Positions 26,483 to 35,788 of a DNA stretch of 64,000 nt are shown one piece after another. Every line of letters begins with the position of its first letter. The first letter of the stretch is position 1. The translations under genes and the position numbers were made by a program. The notes beneath the pieces are model-generated. The model did not search any database. It was not told the DNA's origin and saw nothing but the letters and a program-made list of their open reading frames with translations. The stretch comes from JBLHOS01 sp047623825 (lineage in GTDB: Bacteria; Pseudomonadota; Alphaproteobacteria; Rhodobacterales; Rhodobacteraceae), in the NCBI GenBank assembly GCA_047623825.1, contig JBLHOS010000004.1, positions 9,097 through 73,096 on the forward strand. Reading direction: 5' to 3'.

Positions 26483-28816
26483 GTGCCGTCGTTTTCGAAT
26501 ACATTAGAGCAGGCCATCCATGCCGCATTGGCTCAGGCAAATGCGCGTCGTCATGAGCTTGCAACATTGGAACATCTGCTGTTTGCGCTGCTGGATGAGC
26601 CAGATGCAATAAAAGTTATGAAGGCGTGCAGCGTCGATCTCGATACGCTGCGCAGCACACTTGTCGCATTCATTGATCAGGATCTGTCGACCCTGGAGAC
26701 GGACGTAGATGGCTCAGAGGCGGTTCCGACCGCAGCCTTCCAGCGCGTGATCCAGCGCGCAGCGATCCACGTCCAAAGTTCTGGACGAACCGAAGTGACT
26801 GGTGCCAACGTACTGGTCGCGATCTTTGCAGAGCGTGAAAGCAATGCAGCCTACTTCCTGCAAGAGCAGGACATGACTCGCTATGATGCGGTCAACTTCA
26901 TTGCCCATGGTGTCGCCAAAGATCCAAATTATGGTGAGGCGCGCCCTGTCACGGGTGCAGCCGATCTAGAAGAAGAAGCGTCTCAATCAGGCGCGACTTT
27001 TAGCGAGGGCGAACAAAAAGAATCCGCGCTGGCAAAATATTGCGTCGATTTGAACGCCAAAGCCGTAAAAGGTGAGGTCGATCCCCTGATCGGTCGCGAA
27101 AGCGAAGTTGAGCGTTGCATTCAGGTTCTGTGCCGTCGGCGCAAGAACAATCCACTGTTGGTGGGCGACCCCGGCGTTGGTAAAACTGCGATCGCCGAAG
27201 GTCTCGCACGCAAGATCGTCGACGGCCAAACACCAGCGGTTTTAGCAGGTGCCACGATCTATTCCCTAGATCTGGGCGCGCTTTTGGCCGGTACGCGATA
27301 TCGTGGTGACTTTGAGGAACGTCTAAAGGCGGTTGTCAATGAAATGGAAGAGCATGCCGATGCAATCTTGTTCATTGATGAGATCCACACAGTCATTGGT
27401 GCAGGCGCCACATCGGGCGGTGCTATGGACGCTTCTAATCTGCTGAAGCCTGCACTTCAGGGCGGCAAGTTACGTTGCATGGGCTCAACAACTTACAAAG
27501 AGTTCCGCCAACATTTTGAAAAAGACCGAGCCCTAAGCCGGCGGTTCCAGAAAATCGACGTCGCAGAGCCGTCGGTGGATGACACCGTGAAGATCCTCAA
27601 AGGCCTGAAGCCCTATTTTGAGGAACATCACGATATTAAATACACCTCTGAGGCGATTAAAACCGCAGTTGAGTTGTCCGCGCGATATATCAATGACCGC
27701 AAACTGCCCGACAAAGCGATCGATGTAATCGATGAGGCTGGAGCGGCCCAGCATTTACTGTCCGAAGGCAAACGTCGCAAAACCATCGGCGCCCGAGAGA
27801 TTGAGGCCGTCGTCGCCAAGATTGCGCGTATACCACCCAAAAACATCTCCAAGAACGATGCAGAAGTTCTGCGCGATCTTGAAGTGTCGCTTAAGCGAGT
27901 AGTCTTTGGGCAAGATGCCGCTATCGACGCGCTGTCGAGTGCGATCAAACTGTCCCGTGCGGGTTTGCGCGAACCAGAAAAGCCTATTGGTAATTACCTG
28001 TTCACCGGCCCAACTGGCGTCGGAAAAACAGAAGTGGCCAAGCAGCTGGCCGATACTTTGGGTGTTGAGCTGATCCGCTTTGACATGTCGGAATACATGG
28101 AGAAACATGCGATTTCTCGCTTGATCGGGGCCCCTCCGGGGTATGTCGGCTTTGATCAGGGAGGTTTGCTAACTGATGGCATCGACCAGCATCCACATTG
28201 TGTGTTGCTGCTTGATGAAATCGAAAAAGCGCATCCCGACGTGTTCAACATTCTGCTGCAGGTCATGGATCACGGTACGCTTACGGATCACAACGGACGC
28301 TCGGTTGATTTCCGCAATGTTGTTTTGATCATGACCTCAAACGCAGGCGCAAGTGAGCAGGCAAAGGCTGCGATCGGCTTTGGTCGGGATCGGCGTGAAG
28401 GCGAAGACACAGCTGCGGTTGAACGGACATTTACACCGGAATTCCGCAACCGTTTGGACTCAGTCATCAGCTTCGCGCCATTGCCCAAAACGGTCATCAT
28501 GCAAGTTGTTGAAAAATTCGTTCTGCAGCTTGAGGCCCAGTTAATGGACCGAAATGTCAGCATCGAGTTGTCAAAAGCTGCCGCGGAATGGCTGGCAGAC
28601 AAAGGTTATGATGAGACGATGGGGGCGCGTCCGTTGGGCCGCGTGATCCAAGAATACATCAAAAAACCGCTGGCCGAAGAGTTACTCTTTGGCAAGCTGG
28701 CCAAAGGTGGCTTGGTGAAGGTTGCCGTCAAAGACGGTCAGATTGACATTGAGGTCGAGGAGCCAGCCAAACCCCGGATCTCAGCCAAGAAACCGCCATT
28801 GCTCACGGCGGAGTGA
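26483..28816 (+). CDS. clpA: ATP-dependent Clp protease ATP-binding subunit ClpA
   Basis: 777 residues from a GTG at 26483, with AAAGGAG about nine bases upstream. The N domain (residues 1-~150) carries SFSNTLEQAIHAALAQA; AAA+ module 1 has GDPGVGKTAIAEGLA and LFIDEIHTVIGAG, module 2 GPTGVGKTEVAKQLA and LLLDEIEKAHPDV. The ClpP-docking loop is AAIGFGRDRR, the ClpA/ClpX-type IGF. There is no ClpB-style middle coiled coil. It unfolds substrates and feeds them to ClpP. The adaptor gene clpS, often adjacent, is not found upstream; the 189 bases before the start hold no gene. Confidence 0.97.
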   Translation: MPSFSNTLEQAIHAALAQANARRHELATLEHLLFALLDEPDAIKVMKACSVDLDTLRSTLVAFIDQDLSTLETDVDGSEAVPTAAFQRVIQRAAIHVQSSGRTEVTGANVLVAIFAERESNAAYFLQEQDMTRYDAVNFIAHGVAKDPNYGEARPVTGAADLEEEASQSGATFSEGEQKESALAKYCVDLNAKAVKGEVDPLIGRESEVERCIQVLCRRRKNNPLLVGDPGVGKTAIAEGLARKIVDGQTPAVLAGATIYSLDLGALLAGTRYRGDFEERLKAVVNEMEEHADAILFIDEIHTVIGAGATSGGAMDASNLLKPALQGGKLRCMGSTTYKEFRQHFEKDRALSRRFQKIDVAEPSVDDTVKILKGLKPYFEEHHDIKYTSEAIKTAVELSARYINDRKLPDKAIDVIDEAGAAQHLLSEGKRRKTIGAREIEAVVAKIARIPPKNISKNDAEVLRDLEVSLKRVVFGQDAAIDALSSAIKLSRAGLREPEKPIGNYLFTGPTGVGKTEVAKQLADTLGVELIRFDMSEYMEKHAISRLIGAPPGYVGFDQGGLLTDGIDQHPHCVLLLDEIEKAHPDVFNILLQVMDHGTLTDHNGRSVDFRNVVLIMTSNAGASEQAKAAIGFGRDRREGEDTAAVERTFTPEFRNRLDSVISFAPLPKTVIMQVVEKFVLQLEAQLMDRNVSIELSKAAAEWLADKGYDETMGARPLGRVIQEYIKKPLAEELLFGKLAKGGLVKVAVKDGQIDIEVEEPAKPRISAKKPPLLTAE

Positions 28817-29802
28817 CGAATACTTTCAGACAGATTGCGGCGGCCCCTTGGTGGGCCGCCGTTTTCGTATCCGGTGCCTCCGCCCAAGACCTCAGCCTCG
28901 CGTTTCCGGTTGCATGCGAATTGGGTGTCAACTGCCACATCCAACAATATTTCGACCATGATCCTGGCCCCGGCTCACGCGATTTTACCTGCGGTGCGCT
29001 TAGTTATGATGGCCATTCAGGCATTGATATTCGGGTTGCCGACCTGACAATTTTGCAGACCGACATTGAAGTTTTTGCAGCAGCACCCGGACAAATAGTA
29101 AGCATCCGAAATACGTCCGAGGATAGTGGGCGCGCAGGGATGACCCCTGATCAAGAATGCGGCAACGGCGTTGTCGTCAATCACGCTGGCGACTGGCAGA
29201 CCCAATATTGCCATATGCGTCAAGGCAGCGTGCAGGTCACCGCTGGCCAGCATGTGGAAACCGGCACTCCATTGGGCCTGATGGGCCTTTCGGGCAATAC
29301 CGAGTTTCCGCATCTTCATCTTACAGTTCGTCAACATGGCGAAAATGTCGATCCGTTCGCGCCCAACCTGACAGGGACTTGCGATCCAGACAGAGACGCA
29401 GACCACACGACCCTGTGGCAAAACGATCTAGACGTCACATTTGGCGGCGTGTTGTCAGCCGGATTTTCCGCTGTGATCCCAGAATTCGACGCAATTCGTG
29501 CCGGTCATGCCAGCGTCGACACCTTGCCACAAAACTCCGCGGCGCTCGTGTTTTGGGGCTATATTTTTGGTGGGCATCAGAGTGATCAGGTCCGGATCAA
29601 GATTACGGACCCCCACGGCGAAACCGTTCTTGCCCAAAATATCGACCTGACCCAAACTCAGGCCGAACTCTTTCGCGCAGTGGGCCGCAGATCGCCACCA
29701 AACGGATGGCAGGCGGGCCCATATATAGGCGTGGTCAGCCTGATCCGAAACGGCGAAACACTTGGCTCCCTGCAGCAAACGGTAGAGATAGCGACGCCCT
29801 AA
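28813..29802 (+). CDS. Secreted M23-family metallopeptidase
   Basis: 329 residues from a GTG that overlaps the clpA stop (GTGA). The first ~25 residues form a signal peptide ending SGASAQ. The LytM domain has YDGHSGIDIRVAD with the metal His and Asp, VVNHAGDWQTQYCHM and the HLHLTVRQ zinc ligands. Such enzymes cut peptide cross-links of peptidoglycan, or regulate amidases. A region of about 120 C-terminal residues beyond the domain is unassigned. A GC-rich hairpin with a T tract lies within the signal-peptide codons. It converges, overlapping four bases, on the MotB-like gene. Confidence 0.88.
   Translation: MTNTFRQIAAAPWWAAVFVSGASAQDLSLAFPVACELGVNCHIQQYFDHDPGPGSRDFTCGALSYDGHSGIDIRVADLTILQTDIEVFAAAPGQIVSIRNTSEDSGRAGMTPDQECGNGVVVNHAGDWQTQYCHMRQGSVQVTAGQHVETGTPLGLMGLSGNTEFPHLHLTVRQHGENVDPFAPNLTGTCDPDRDADHTTLWQNDLDVTFGGVLSAGFSAVIPEFDAIRAGHASVDTLPQNSAALVFWGYIFGGHQSDQVRIKITDPHGETVLAQNIDLTQTQAELFRAVGRRSPPNGWQAGPYIGVVSLIRNGETLGSLQQTVEIATP
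28838..28865 (+). terminator. Terminator-like hairpin after clpA, inside the M23 gene start
   Basis: CGGCGGCCC, loop CTTGGT, GGGCCGCCG, then TTTT: a perfect nine-pair stem 22 bases after the clpA stop. It looks like an intrinsic terminator for clpA, but it lies within the codons for the M23 signal peptide, so it may attenuate read-through into that gene. Confidence 0.6.
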
Positions 29803-31814
29803 CGCTCAGTCAGCTTCAACTCAATCCGACGATTTTGCGCCCGTGCCTCTGGGGTATCTTCGGTGCTGATCGGTCGGAACTCTCCAAATCCGGTTGCAGC
29901 CAAGCGGAACGGCGGAATTCCAAGACTTTCAGACATATAAAGAACAACCGACAACGCGCGTGCTTGGCTAAGTTCCCAGTTATTCGCGTATTCACCAAAC
30001 CCAGACAACGGAATATTATCGGTATGCCCGTCGACGCGAATGATCCAATCGAGCGCCTCCGGTATGTCATCGGAAATTTCCAGCAGAAGTTGTGCAACAT
30101 TGGCAATCTGCGCCCGACCCTCTTGCGCCAAATTTGCGGCACCGGGCTCAAACAAAACCTCGGATGAGAAGACAAAGCGGTCGCCTTCGATCCGCACGCC
30201 TTCGCGTCCTTCAAGCAAGTTGCGAAGCCTACCAAAAAATTCAGAGCGGTAGCGCTCTAACTCAACGGCCTCTTCTTCAAGCCGCGCACGCTCTGCCGCT
30301 TCCAGATCGGCGCGGGCCCGTTGCTCAGATGCGACTTGCGCCAATGCGGAGTTCAACTGACTGCCAAGCGCTTGGATCTGAACATCAGCGTCGGCATCTC
30401 GGGCTGCCGATGCATCCAACAGGTTTTGTAGCCCACCCAATTGCGCGCGCAGGGCAGCAACCTGTTCATTCAAGGCCGCAACCTGACGCTGTTGCTGGGC
30501 CGTTTGCGCCTCAGCTTGCGACAATTCCACATTGGCTTGGGCCAGCAAAATGGCGCGTTGCTCCGCCTCGGACAATTGTTCGTCCCGGTCTGCCTCAGCA
30601 AGAATGCGCACAGAGATGGCAGCTGCCAATTGGTCCTGCAGACCGGCCAGATCGGTCGATGCTTGGCTTTCGGCCAGTTCTTGTGCGACCAGCAATGCTG
30701 CCAGGCGTTCCTCTAGGTCTTCGATCTCCTGACCGGCCAATTCGCCCTCAGATTGCCGCGCAAGGATAGCGGCCGACAGGCGCGCCTGAAGATCGGCTAC
30801 TTCGCTACCAGCAGTCGCGGACTGAACCGTCATATCGACCAAAACACCGACCAAACGCGCAGTCAAATCTACCTGTGCCAATTCAGCCGCGGCCAGTAAG
30901 GTCAAAGTGTTCTCGGCCGCCTGGCGTTGTTCTTCCAGTGCAAGCGCCATCGCGGTCAGCTCAGCGTCAGAATTGGCCAGCCGTTCGCGCAACGCCAAAG
31001 CTGCAGCCGCATCAGCCAAGCGCGCGACCTCTTGTTCGCTCAGCGCCGTCTCTACACCGGCCAATCGTTCGCGCAAAGCAGCAGCCGCTGCAGCCTCGGC
31101 AAGCTGGTTACTTTCTTCTTCGCTCAACCGAGTTTGCAAACTCGTCACTTCGGACGTCAGCTCTGCAGCGCGATCTTCTTGTACTGTCAACGCTGCCAAT
31201 ATGGCCGCCAATGAGGTTTCGCGATCAAACGCTTGGGTTTGAAGATCAGCAATCATTGCGTCCAACGCCTCTCGTCGGGCGGCGGCCAATCTAGCGTTTT
31301 CAGCGGCCTCATCAACTTCATCACGGGCTTGGGCCAACGCCAGTTGTAACGCCTCACTTGCCGATATTTGGCGCTCCACCTCATCCTCGGCAGCAACGCG
31401 CGCCGTTGTCAGTTCCTGATTTGCAGCCAAAAGTGAGGCGACTTGCGCTTCAAAACTGGCAATCGCAAAGGCCTGATTTTCGGTCTCAAAACTTAGATTC
31501 GCAATCAAGGCAGACTGTGCCGCGGCCTGTTCTTGTGCCGCCGTCAACGAATTTCCAAGCGTCGCCACCCGGTTTTCAAGCGTTGCTGAGAGATTTTGCT
31601 CCAACCCTAATGCATCAGCCAATTCATTCAGCTGCGCGTTTAGCTGGGTCAGTTCAGTATCTTGGTTACTGATCTGTTCGCTCAGGACAAACTGGATCAC
31701 CATGAAGATCGTCAGAACGAAAATCATCACCATAAGCATGGCGGTGATGGCGTCGACAAATCCTGGCCAAATTGATGAGGTAAAGCGGTTGCCTGAGCGA
31801 CGATGAAAGGCCAT
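29799..31814 (-). CDS. MotB/OmpA-like membrane protein with long coiled coil
   Basis: 671 residues. One membrane segment lies at about 20-44, and Asp21 in WPGFVDAITAML sits where MotB carries its ion-binding aspartate. Residues ~45-520 are a continuous alanine-, glutamate- and glutamine-rich coiled coil with a 28-residue internal repeat. Residues ~535-671 are an OmpA-type peptidoglycan-binding domain (VDGHTDN, NNWELSQARA, NRRIELKL). Together with the preceding MotA/ExbB-like gene (three bases apart) it should form an ion-driven stator in the inner membrane that grips the cell wall. No flagellar genes are near. Often annotated simply as peptidoglycan-binding protein. Its function is not known to me. 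Confidence 0.8.
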   Translation of the reverse strand: MAFHRRSGNRFTSSIWPGFVDAITAMLMVMIFVLTIFMVIQFVLSEQISNQDTELTQLNAQLNELADALGLEQNLSATLENRVATLGNSLTAAQEQAAAQSALIANLSFETENQAFAIASFEAQVASLLAANQELTTARVAAEDEVERQISASEALQLALAQARDEVDEAAENARLAAARREALDAMIADLQTQAFDRETSLAAILAALTVQEDRAAELTSEVTSLQTRLSEEESNQLAEAAAAAALRERLAGVETALSEQEVARLADAAAALALRERLANSDAELTAMALALEEQRQAAENTLTLLAAAELAQVDLTARLVGVLVDMTVQSATAGSEVADLQARLSAAILARQSEGELAGQEIEDLEERLAALLVAQELAESQASTDLAGLQDQLAAAISVRILAEADRDEQLSEAEQRAILLAQANVELSQAEAQTAQQQRQVAALNEQVAALRAQLGGLQNLLDASAARDADADVQIQALGSQLNSALAQVASEQRARADLEAAERARLEEEAVELERYRSEFFGRLRNLLEGREGVRIEGDRFVFSSEVLFEPGAANLAQEGRAQIANVAQLLLEISDDIPEALDWIIRVDGHTDNIPLSGFGEYANNWELSQARALSVVLYMSESLGIPPFRLAATGFGEFRPISTEDTPEARAQNRRIELKLTER
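30957..31104 (-). repeat. 84-base tandem repeat in the coiled-coil coding region
   Basis: Two successive units 84 bases apart (starts at 30957 and 31041) encode LADAAAALALRERLANSDAE and LAEAAAAAALRERLAGVETA. The period of 28 residues equals four heptads, so the coiled coil appears to have grown by in-frame duplication. Confidence 0.7.
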
Positions 31815-31817
31815 GTC

Positions 31818-33038
31818 CTACTCTCCGTCTGACCGGGGGCGGGTCTGGATCTTTGGACGCGGTGTGCGGCGTGGCTGCACGGTCGCATTCAGCGTGCGCA
31901 ACGCCTCGGTCAAAGCGCCAAATTCGCCGCGCAACTCAGACACGCTATCAGCACGTCCGGCGCCCATTTCCTCATAGACCTTCAACAGCTGCACATCGAT
32001 AGAGCGCAGGCGCATCCGGCTTTCAGCGTCAATTCCACCATCACCTTGGGTTGCTTGCAGCACTTCTGCCAGTCTTTCTTGGCCTGCGGCCAACCGTTCG
32101 GTTACCGCAACATGTCCCGGTCCCAACCGATCTGTCAGCGCGCTGATGACCGCGGCCAGCTCAATCAGACGAGACTCCGTCTCCATGTGACGCGCTTCGG
32201 ACTGTGAAAACAGACTTTGCAGCGTATCGATCTGGTCGACCATGTGGTCCAGAACAGTCGAAATCGCGCCCTGATCGACACCGCCACCTTCGCCCTCACC
32301 ACTTGAAAATCCGACCCGGGTGATGGTCGACAGCCATTCTTCCATTTCGCGGTAAAACCGGTTCTGACCGTGCCCGGCAAACAGCTCCAGTAGGCCCACA
32401 ACCAATGAGCCTGAGAGGCCCAAAAGAGAGGATGCGAATGCCGTTCCCATCCCGCCCAACTGGTCTTCCAAACCATCCATAAGACGGCCAAATACTTCGA
32501 TCCCGGTCTCACCAGATCCGGGCTGCAGGCTTCGGATCGTCTCAACCACGGCTGGAATGGTGGTGGCCAAGCCGTAGAACGTTCCCAAAAGTCCCAAGAA
32601 AATCAACAGATTAGTGATATATCTTGTGATATCTCGCGACTCTTCCATCCGCGCACCAACACTGTCAAGGATAGAGCGGGATGATGACGCGTTGATCTGC
32701 ATTCGCGCACCGCGTGCGCGTAGCAAACCAACCAATGGCGCCAAAAGCCGTGGGGCTCGGTCAGCCACATGGTCGGGCCTGTCGGCGGCGATCCCCTTAA
32801 TCCAACTGACCGAGGAGAACAGCTGAAATACTTGCCAGAAACACGCCAGAACACCGACGACAAAGACCACCGCGATAGTGCCATTAAGGTAGAGGTTCGC
32901 CTCAAAAACTGGGCGCACGCTGTCAAACAAAAAGAAACCACCGACCCCGACAAGGGTACAGATGATGATCATCAACCCGATTTGGCGCAGGGGTTGGGTG
33001 AAGCGGGCTGTTGCGGTGCCGTCAGGTCTGCTCGTCAT
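31818..33038 (-). CDS. MotA/TolQ/ExbB-family proton channel protein
   Basis: 406 residues. Membrane segments at about 19-38, 53-73, 142-163 and 195-220; the last two hold the family motifs LIFLGLLGTFYGLATTIPAV and GMGTAFASSLLGLSGSLVVGLL. A cytosolic loop lies between segments 2 and 3, and a ~185-residue cytosolic helical tail follows segment 4, ending in basic RRTPRPKIQTRPRSD. It lies three bases upstream of the MotB/OmpA-like gene, so both form one unit. It resembles the A subunit of stators more than TolQ because of its partner's MotB shape. Confidence 0.82.
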   Translation of the reverse strand: MTSRPDGTATARFTQPLRQIGLMIIICTLVGVGGFFLFDSVRPVFEANLYLNGTIAVVFVVGVLACFWQVFQLFSSVSWIKGIAADRPDHVADRAPRLLAPLVGLLRARGARMQINASSSRSILDSVGARMEESRDITRYITNLLIFLGLLGTFYGLATTIPAVVETIRSLQPGSGETGIEVFGRLMDGLEDQLGGMGTAFASSLLGLSGSLVVGLLELFAGHGQNRFYREMEEWLSTITRVGFSSGEGEGGGVDQGAISTVLDHMVDQIDTLQSLFSQSEARHMETESRLIELAAVISALTDRLGPGHVAVTERLAAGQERLAEVLQATQGDGGIDAESRMRLRSIDVQLLKVYEEMGAGRADSVSELRGEFGALTEALRTLNATVQPRRTPRPKIQTRPRSDGE

Positions 33039-33109
33039 GGCGATTTGTTTGCCATCCTGTAATGTTTAGATAAATCTAACCGGCTTGCCGGTCTGTGCCA
33101 AGCACTCGC

Positions 33110-33655
33110 TTAAATTCGTTGTTTTAGCCGCCGCACCCTTGCGACAAGCCAGTCCAAATCTGGGTCCGACAGCTTTAGCTTGGCCAGATGTGCCGCAGTG
33201 TTCGTTAGATACTCATCATTAGGTCCACGTCCACCCACCGCAGTTGCGATGATCTGGGCCTGATCTTCAAGTGTCATATCGCCGACGTATTGAACATGCT
33301 CTGCGTCGATCACATAAGTGACCGATGGAATGCGAGTCCCGTCACGAAATGAAATCTCAACCTGACGCTCTAGATAAGCCGAGGAAATCAGTTCACGTTC
33401 TCGCAGGTAGACCATGGTGGCGTCTGCTTCATGGTCGGGCACGCGAAAGGCCACTCCATCGCAATGGGCGCCGTCCTGCTTGTCTAGCGCCAACACCAGT
33501 CCCGGCTCTTCAACTGTGCCGCGATGATGGATTGAGCTCATGCAAAAGCTGCGATGCCACCCCTCCAGCCGGGCAATCTTTTGTTCGGCGACGGCAAAGC
33601 CCGGGTTCCAGATCAACGATCCATAGCCAAAAACCCAAAGTGGTTCGTCCGTCAT
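33110..33655 (-). CDS. ChaC-type glutathione-specific gamma-glutamylcyclotransferase
   Basis: 181 residues; ATG 33655 has AAAGGACC upstream. It starts WVFGYGSLIWNPGF, the conserved YGSL substrate-binding loop, and has the catalytic glutamate in MVYLRERELISSAYLE. The GGRGPNDEYL segment is typical of ChaC. The family cleaves glutathione to 5-oxoproline and Cys-Gly in the cytosol. It is divergent from the DUF2125 gene (68 bases between the starts). Confidence 0.88.
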   Translation of the reverse strand: MTDEPLWVFGYGSLIWNPGFAVAEQKIARLEGWHRSFCMSSIHHRGTVEEPGLVLALDKQDGAHCDGVAFRVPDHEADATMVYLRERELISSAYLERQVEISFRDGTRIPSVTYVIDAEHVQYVGDMTLEDQAQIIATAVGGRGPNDEYLTNTAAHLAKLKLSDPDLDWLVARVRRLKQRI

Positions 33656-33723
33656 ATTGCTGGTCCTTTTCTATGTGGGCCGTATATGCATGCCATTGAC
33701 CCAGATAAAAGAGGAATCACCCA

Positions 33724-34725
33724 ATGAAGATCTGGGTTTGGACTGCCATTTTGCTGACCGCCCTGTGGTCGGGCGTTTGGTTTATTGGGGCCGCAGGCAC
33801 CGAACGGGTCATCGGTGTGTGGCTGACAGATCGCGAAGCCGATGGCTGGGTGGTCAATTACAACAGCCTCAATACCGGCGGATATCCCAACCGGTTCAAT
33901 ACGCATATCGATGAGATCACATTGGCGGATCCTGAAACGGGATGGGCTTGGGTTGCCGATGAGTTTGCACTGCAATCGCCCAGCTACCGGCCGCACCGGG
34001 TCACCGCGATCTTGCCGCCGATCCAGCAGTTGGCGACCCCGTATGAACAGCTGACAATCAGCAGTGACGAAATCACCGTCACGCTAGAAATCGAACCGCG
34101 CACTGAGCTGCAGCTGATCCAAGCGCAATTTATTCTGCGCGGCGTCGTGATCGACAGCTCGGAAAACTGGCAGACTGCCCTTCGCACAGCCACACTTGAT
34201 GTCACCCGGCTGCCTGAAACTGAGCAAACCTATTCCATCGGCATTGAGGCCAACGACTTGACCCCTTCGGTCGAGGCGCGCCGCCGACTAGACCCCGCTG
34301 ATCTGCTGCCGGACGCAATAGAGGTTGTGCGTCTGAATGCCGAGATGACCTTTGATCGCCCCTTTGACATCACCACGATTGAGCAAAGCCGCCCCCAGAT
34401 CACCCGGATCGATCTGGCAGAGCTTAGTGCAGGCTGGGGCAATCTGGTCTTGCGCGCGACGGGGCAGTTGGACCTTGATAGCAACGGCTATCCAACGGGC
34501 GATATCGCCGTTCGGGCAGAAAACTGGCGGGATATGATTGCCCTTGGCGTCAATGCGGGTGCAATCCCGGTTGAGATGCGCAGTATGTTGGAGGGCGGGA
34601 TCGGGCTATTGTCAGGTTTGTCTGGTGATCCGCAGGATATCGACGCGACCCTCAGCTTTCGCAATCAGCAGATCTTCTTTGGTCCGATCCCGCTGGGCCC
34701 AGCACCGCAGCTGATCTTACGATAG
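33724..34725 (+). CDS. DUF2125 family envelope protein
   Basis: 333 residues; ATG preceded by GAGG. An N-terminal signal-anchor (residues ~3-24, IWVWTAILLTALWSGVWFIG) is followed by a beta-rich exported part with repeated PHRVTAILPP- and LEIEPRTELQLIQ-like strands. This matches the DUF2125 family of alphaproteobacteria, an exported protein of unknown function. No catalytic motif is visible. It converges on the extensin-like gene with one base between stops. Confidence 0.8.
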   Translation: MKIWVWTAILLTALWSGVWFIGAAGTERVIGVWLTDREADGWVVNYNSLNTGGYPNRFNTHIDEITLADPETGWAWVADEFALQSPSYRPHRVTAILPPIQQLATPYEQLTISSDEITVTLEIEPRTELQLIQAQFILRGVVIDSSENWQTALRTATLDVTRLPETEQTYSIGIEANDLTPSVEARRRLDPADLLPDAIEVVRLNAEMTFDRPFDITTIEQSRPQITRIDLAELSAGWGNLVLRATGQLDLDSNGYPTGDIAVRAENWRDMIALGVNAGAIPVEMRSMLEGGIGLLSGLSGDPQDIDATLSFRNQQIFFGPIPLGPAPQLILR

Positions 34726-34726
34726 C

Positions 34727-35788
34727 TTAGCGGCAATAAGGTCCGCTGCGATGGCTGGCGGTATCCAGATGAAAATGATCTTGATGGTACCGGTCGGCGT
34801 CTGGTCCCAAGACGGTACCGAACGGGCCACAGGCATCACGGTGCATCTCGCGCAAAATCGTCCGACTTTGGCCGCTCCGCCAACCGCTAAGGACCGTGAT
34901 TTCCTGCCCGTCGGCCAATCCGATCCCGGCAACATCAACGGCATTACCCTGACCATGCTCAGAAATACGCGCGCCCGGCCGGTTGTTGCGCGTCCGGCAC
35001 GCGTAGGATGCGACGACCCGGATTGACGTGACACCGCCGCCCCGCCGACCTACCGTGGGAACAACACTGTCTTGTAGCCAGTCTTGTAATGCCTCAGCGG
35101 TTTGGCAGTTGACCGTTGCGGGGCTGCTCAACGCGACTCCATCAATTTCGCGGATGCGAACAGGATTGGGAATGCCGCATCCAGAAATCCGCCCAGGGAT
35201 CGTGTCTAACTCATCCCCGATCACACCCGGTAGCCCGCAAAGCTGACCTCGCCTGCCTGTTTGTGTCACAAGGCCCGGGGTGATCCGGGTGGCGGCAGCC
35301 CGAACTCGTTGCTCCAACCCATCGGGGCGGACCTGTGGTCTAAGGGAACGCCGCACCGCAAAGCTTGATGCACCAACAATCGAAACACGCGTCGCAGCGC
35401 TGGCAATCGCCCGGTCATCAACACGCAAAATATCAATTAATCTGTCAGGTATGTCGGCGCCAGTTGCCGGGGGCCACTCAACCTCAGGCGGGATCTGAGG
35501 CGCTATCTCAATCCCTGAATGAACCGGATCGCCGCCGCGAACCTGTGGTCTAAGCGAGTGGCGCGGTGCCAAATTGGTGGCAACCACAACCACCCGTATC
35601 AGCCCCGCGGCGATCATATCATCTGGCACACCGATCCACGGCACTACGGCTACGGGACTTGTTAATGGAAATATTACCGGACCCACTGTTGGGCGTGGCA
35701 TCGGCCAAGGGGAGCGGTCGGGCGCATTCGCCAAAGCAGAGTCCGTCAAAAACAGCATCGCAATAACGATTGCGATGCCTCTCCTCAT
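34727..35788 (-). CDS. Extensin-like C-terminal domain protein
   Basis: 353 residues with a signal peptide (IVIAMLFLTDSALA). The last ~190 residues are the extensin-like domain: VNCQTAEALQDWL, VVASYACRTRNNRPGARISEHGQGNAVDVAGI, and RYHQDHFHLDTA. The SEHGxGxAxD and HxDHFHLD pieces resemble the metal sites of D-Ala-D-Ala metallopeptidases, so a role in cell-wall remodelling is plausible. The start overlaps the stop of the tyrC-like gene by four bases. Confidence 0.85.
   Translation of the reverse strand: MRRGIAIVIAMLFLTDSALANAPDRSPWPMPRPTVGPVIFPLTSPVAVVPWIGVPDDMIAAGLIRVVVVATNLAPRHSLRPQVRGGDPVHSGIEIAPQIPPEVEWPPATGADIPDRLIDILRVDDRAIASAATRVSIVGASSFAVRRSLRPQVRPDGLEQRVRAAATRITPGLVTQTGRRGQLCGLPGVIGDELDTIPGRISGCGIPNPVRIREIDGVALSSPATVNCQTAEALQDWLQDSVVPTVGRRGGGVTSIRVVASYACRTRNNRPGARISEHGQGNAVDVAGIGLADGQEITVLSGWRSGQSRTILREMHRDACGPFGTVLGPDADRYHQDHFHLDTASHRSGPYCR

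Noticed and set aside
30092..30769. 225-codon plus-strand frame opposite the coiled-coil gene
   Set aside because: Low-complexity mirror of the Ala/Glu-rich rod; no ribosome site or motif.
29799..33038. Zorya anti-phage system
   Set aside because: ZorA/ZorB are also MotA/MotB-like, but no ZorC, ZorD or ZorE gene is next to the pair; neighbours are housekeeping genes.
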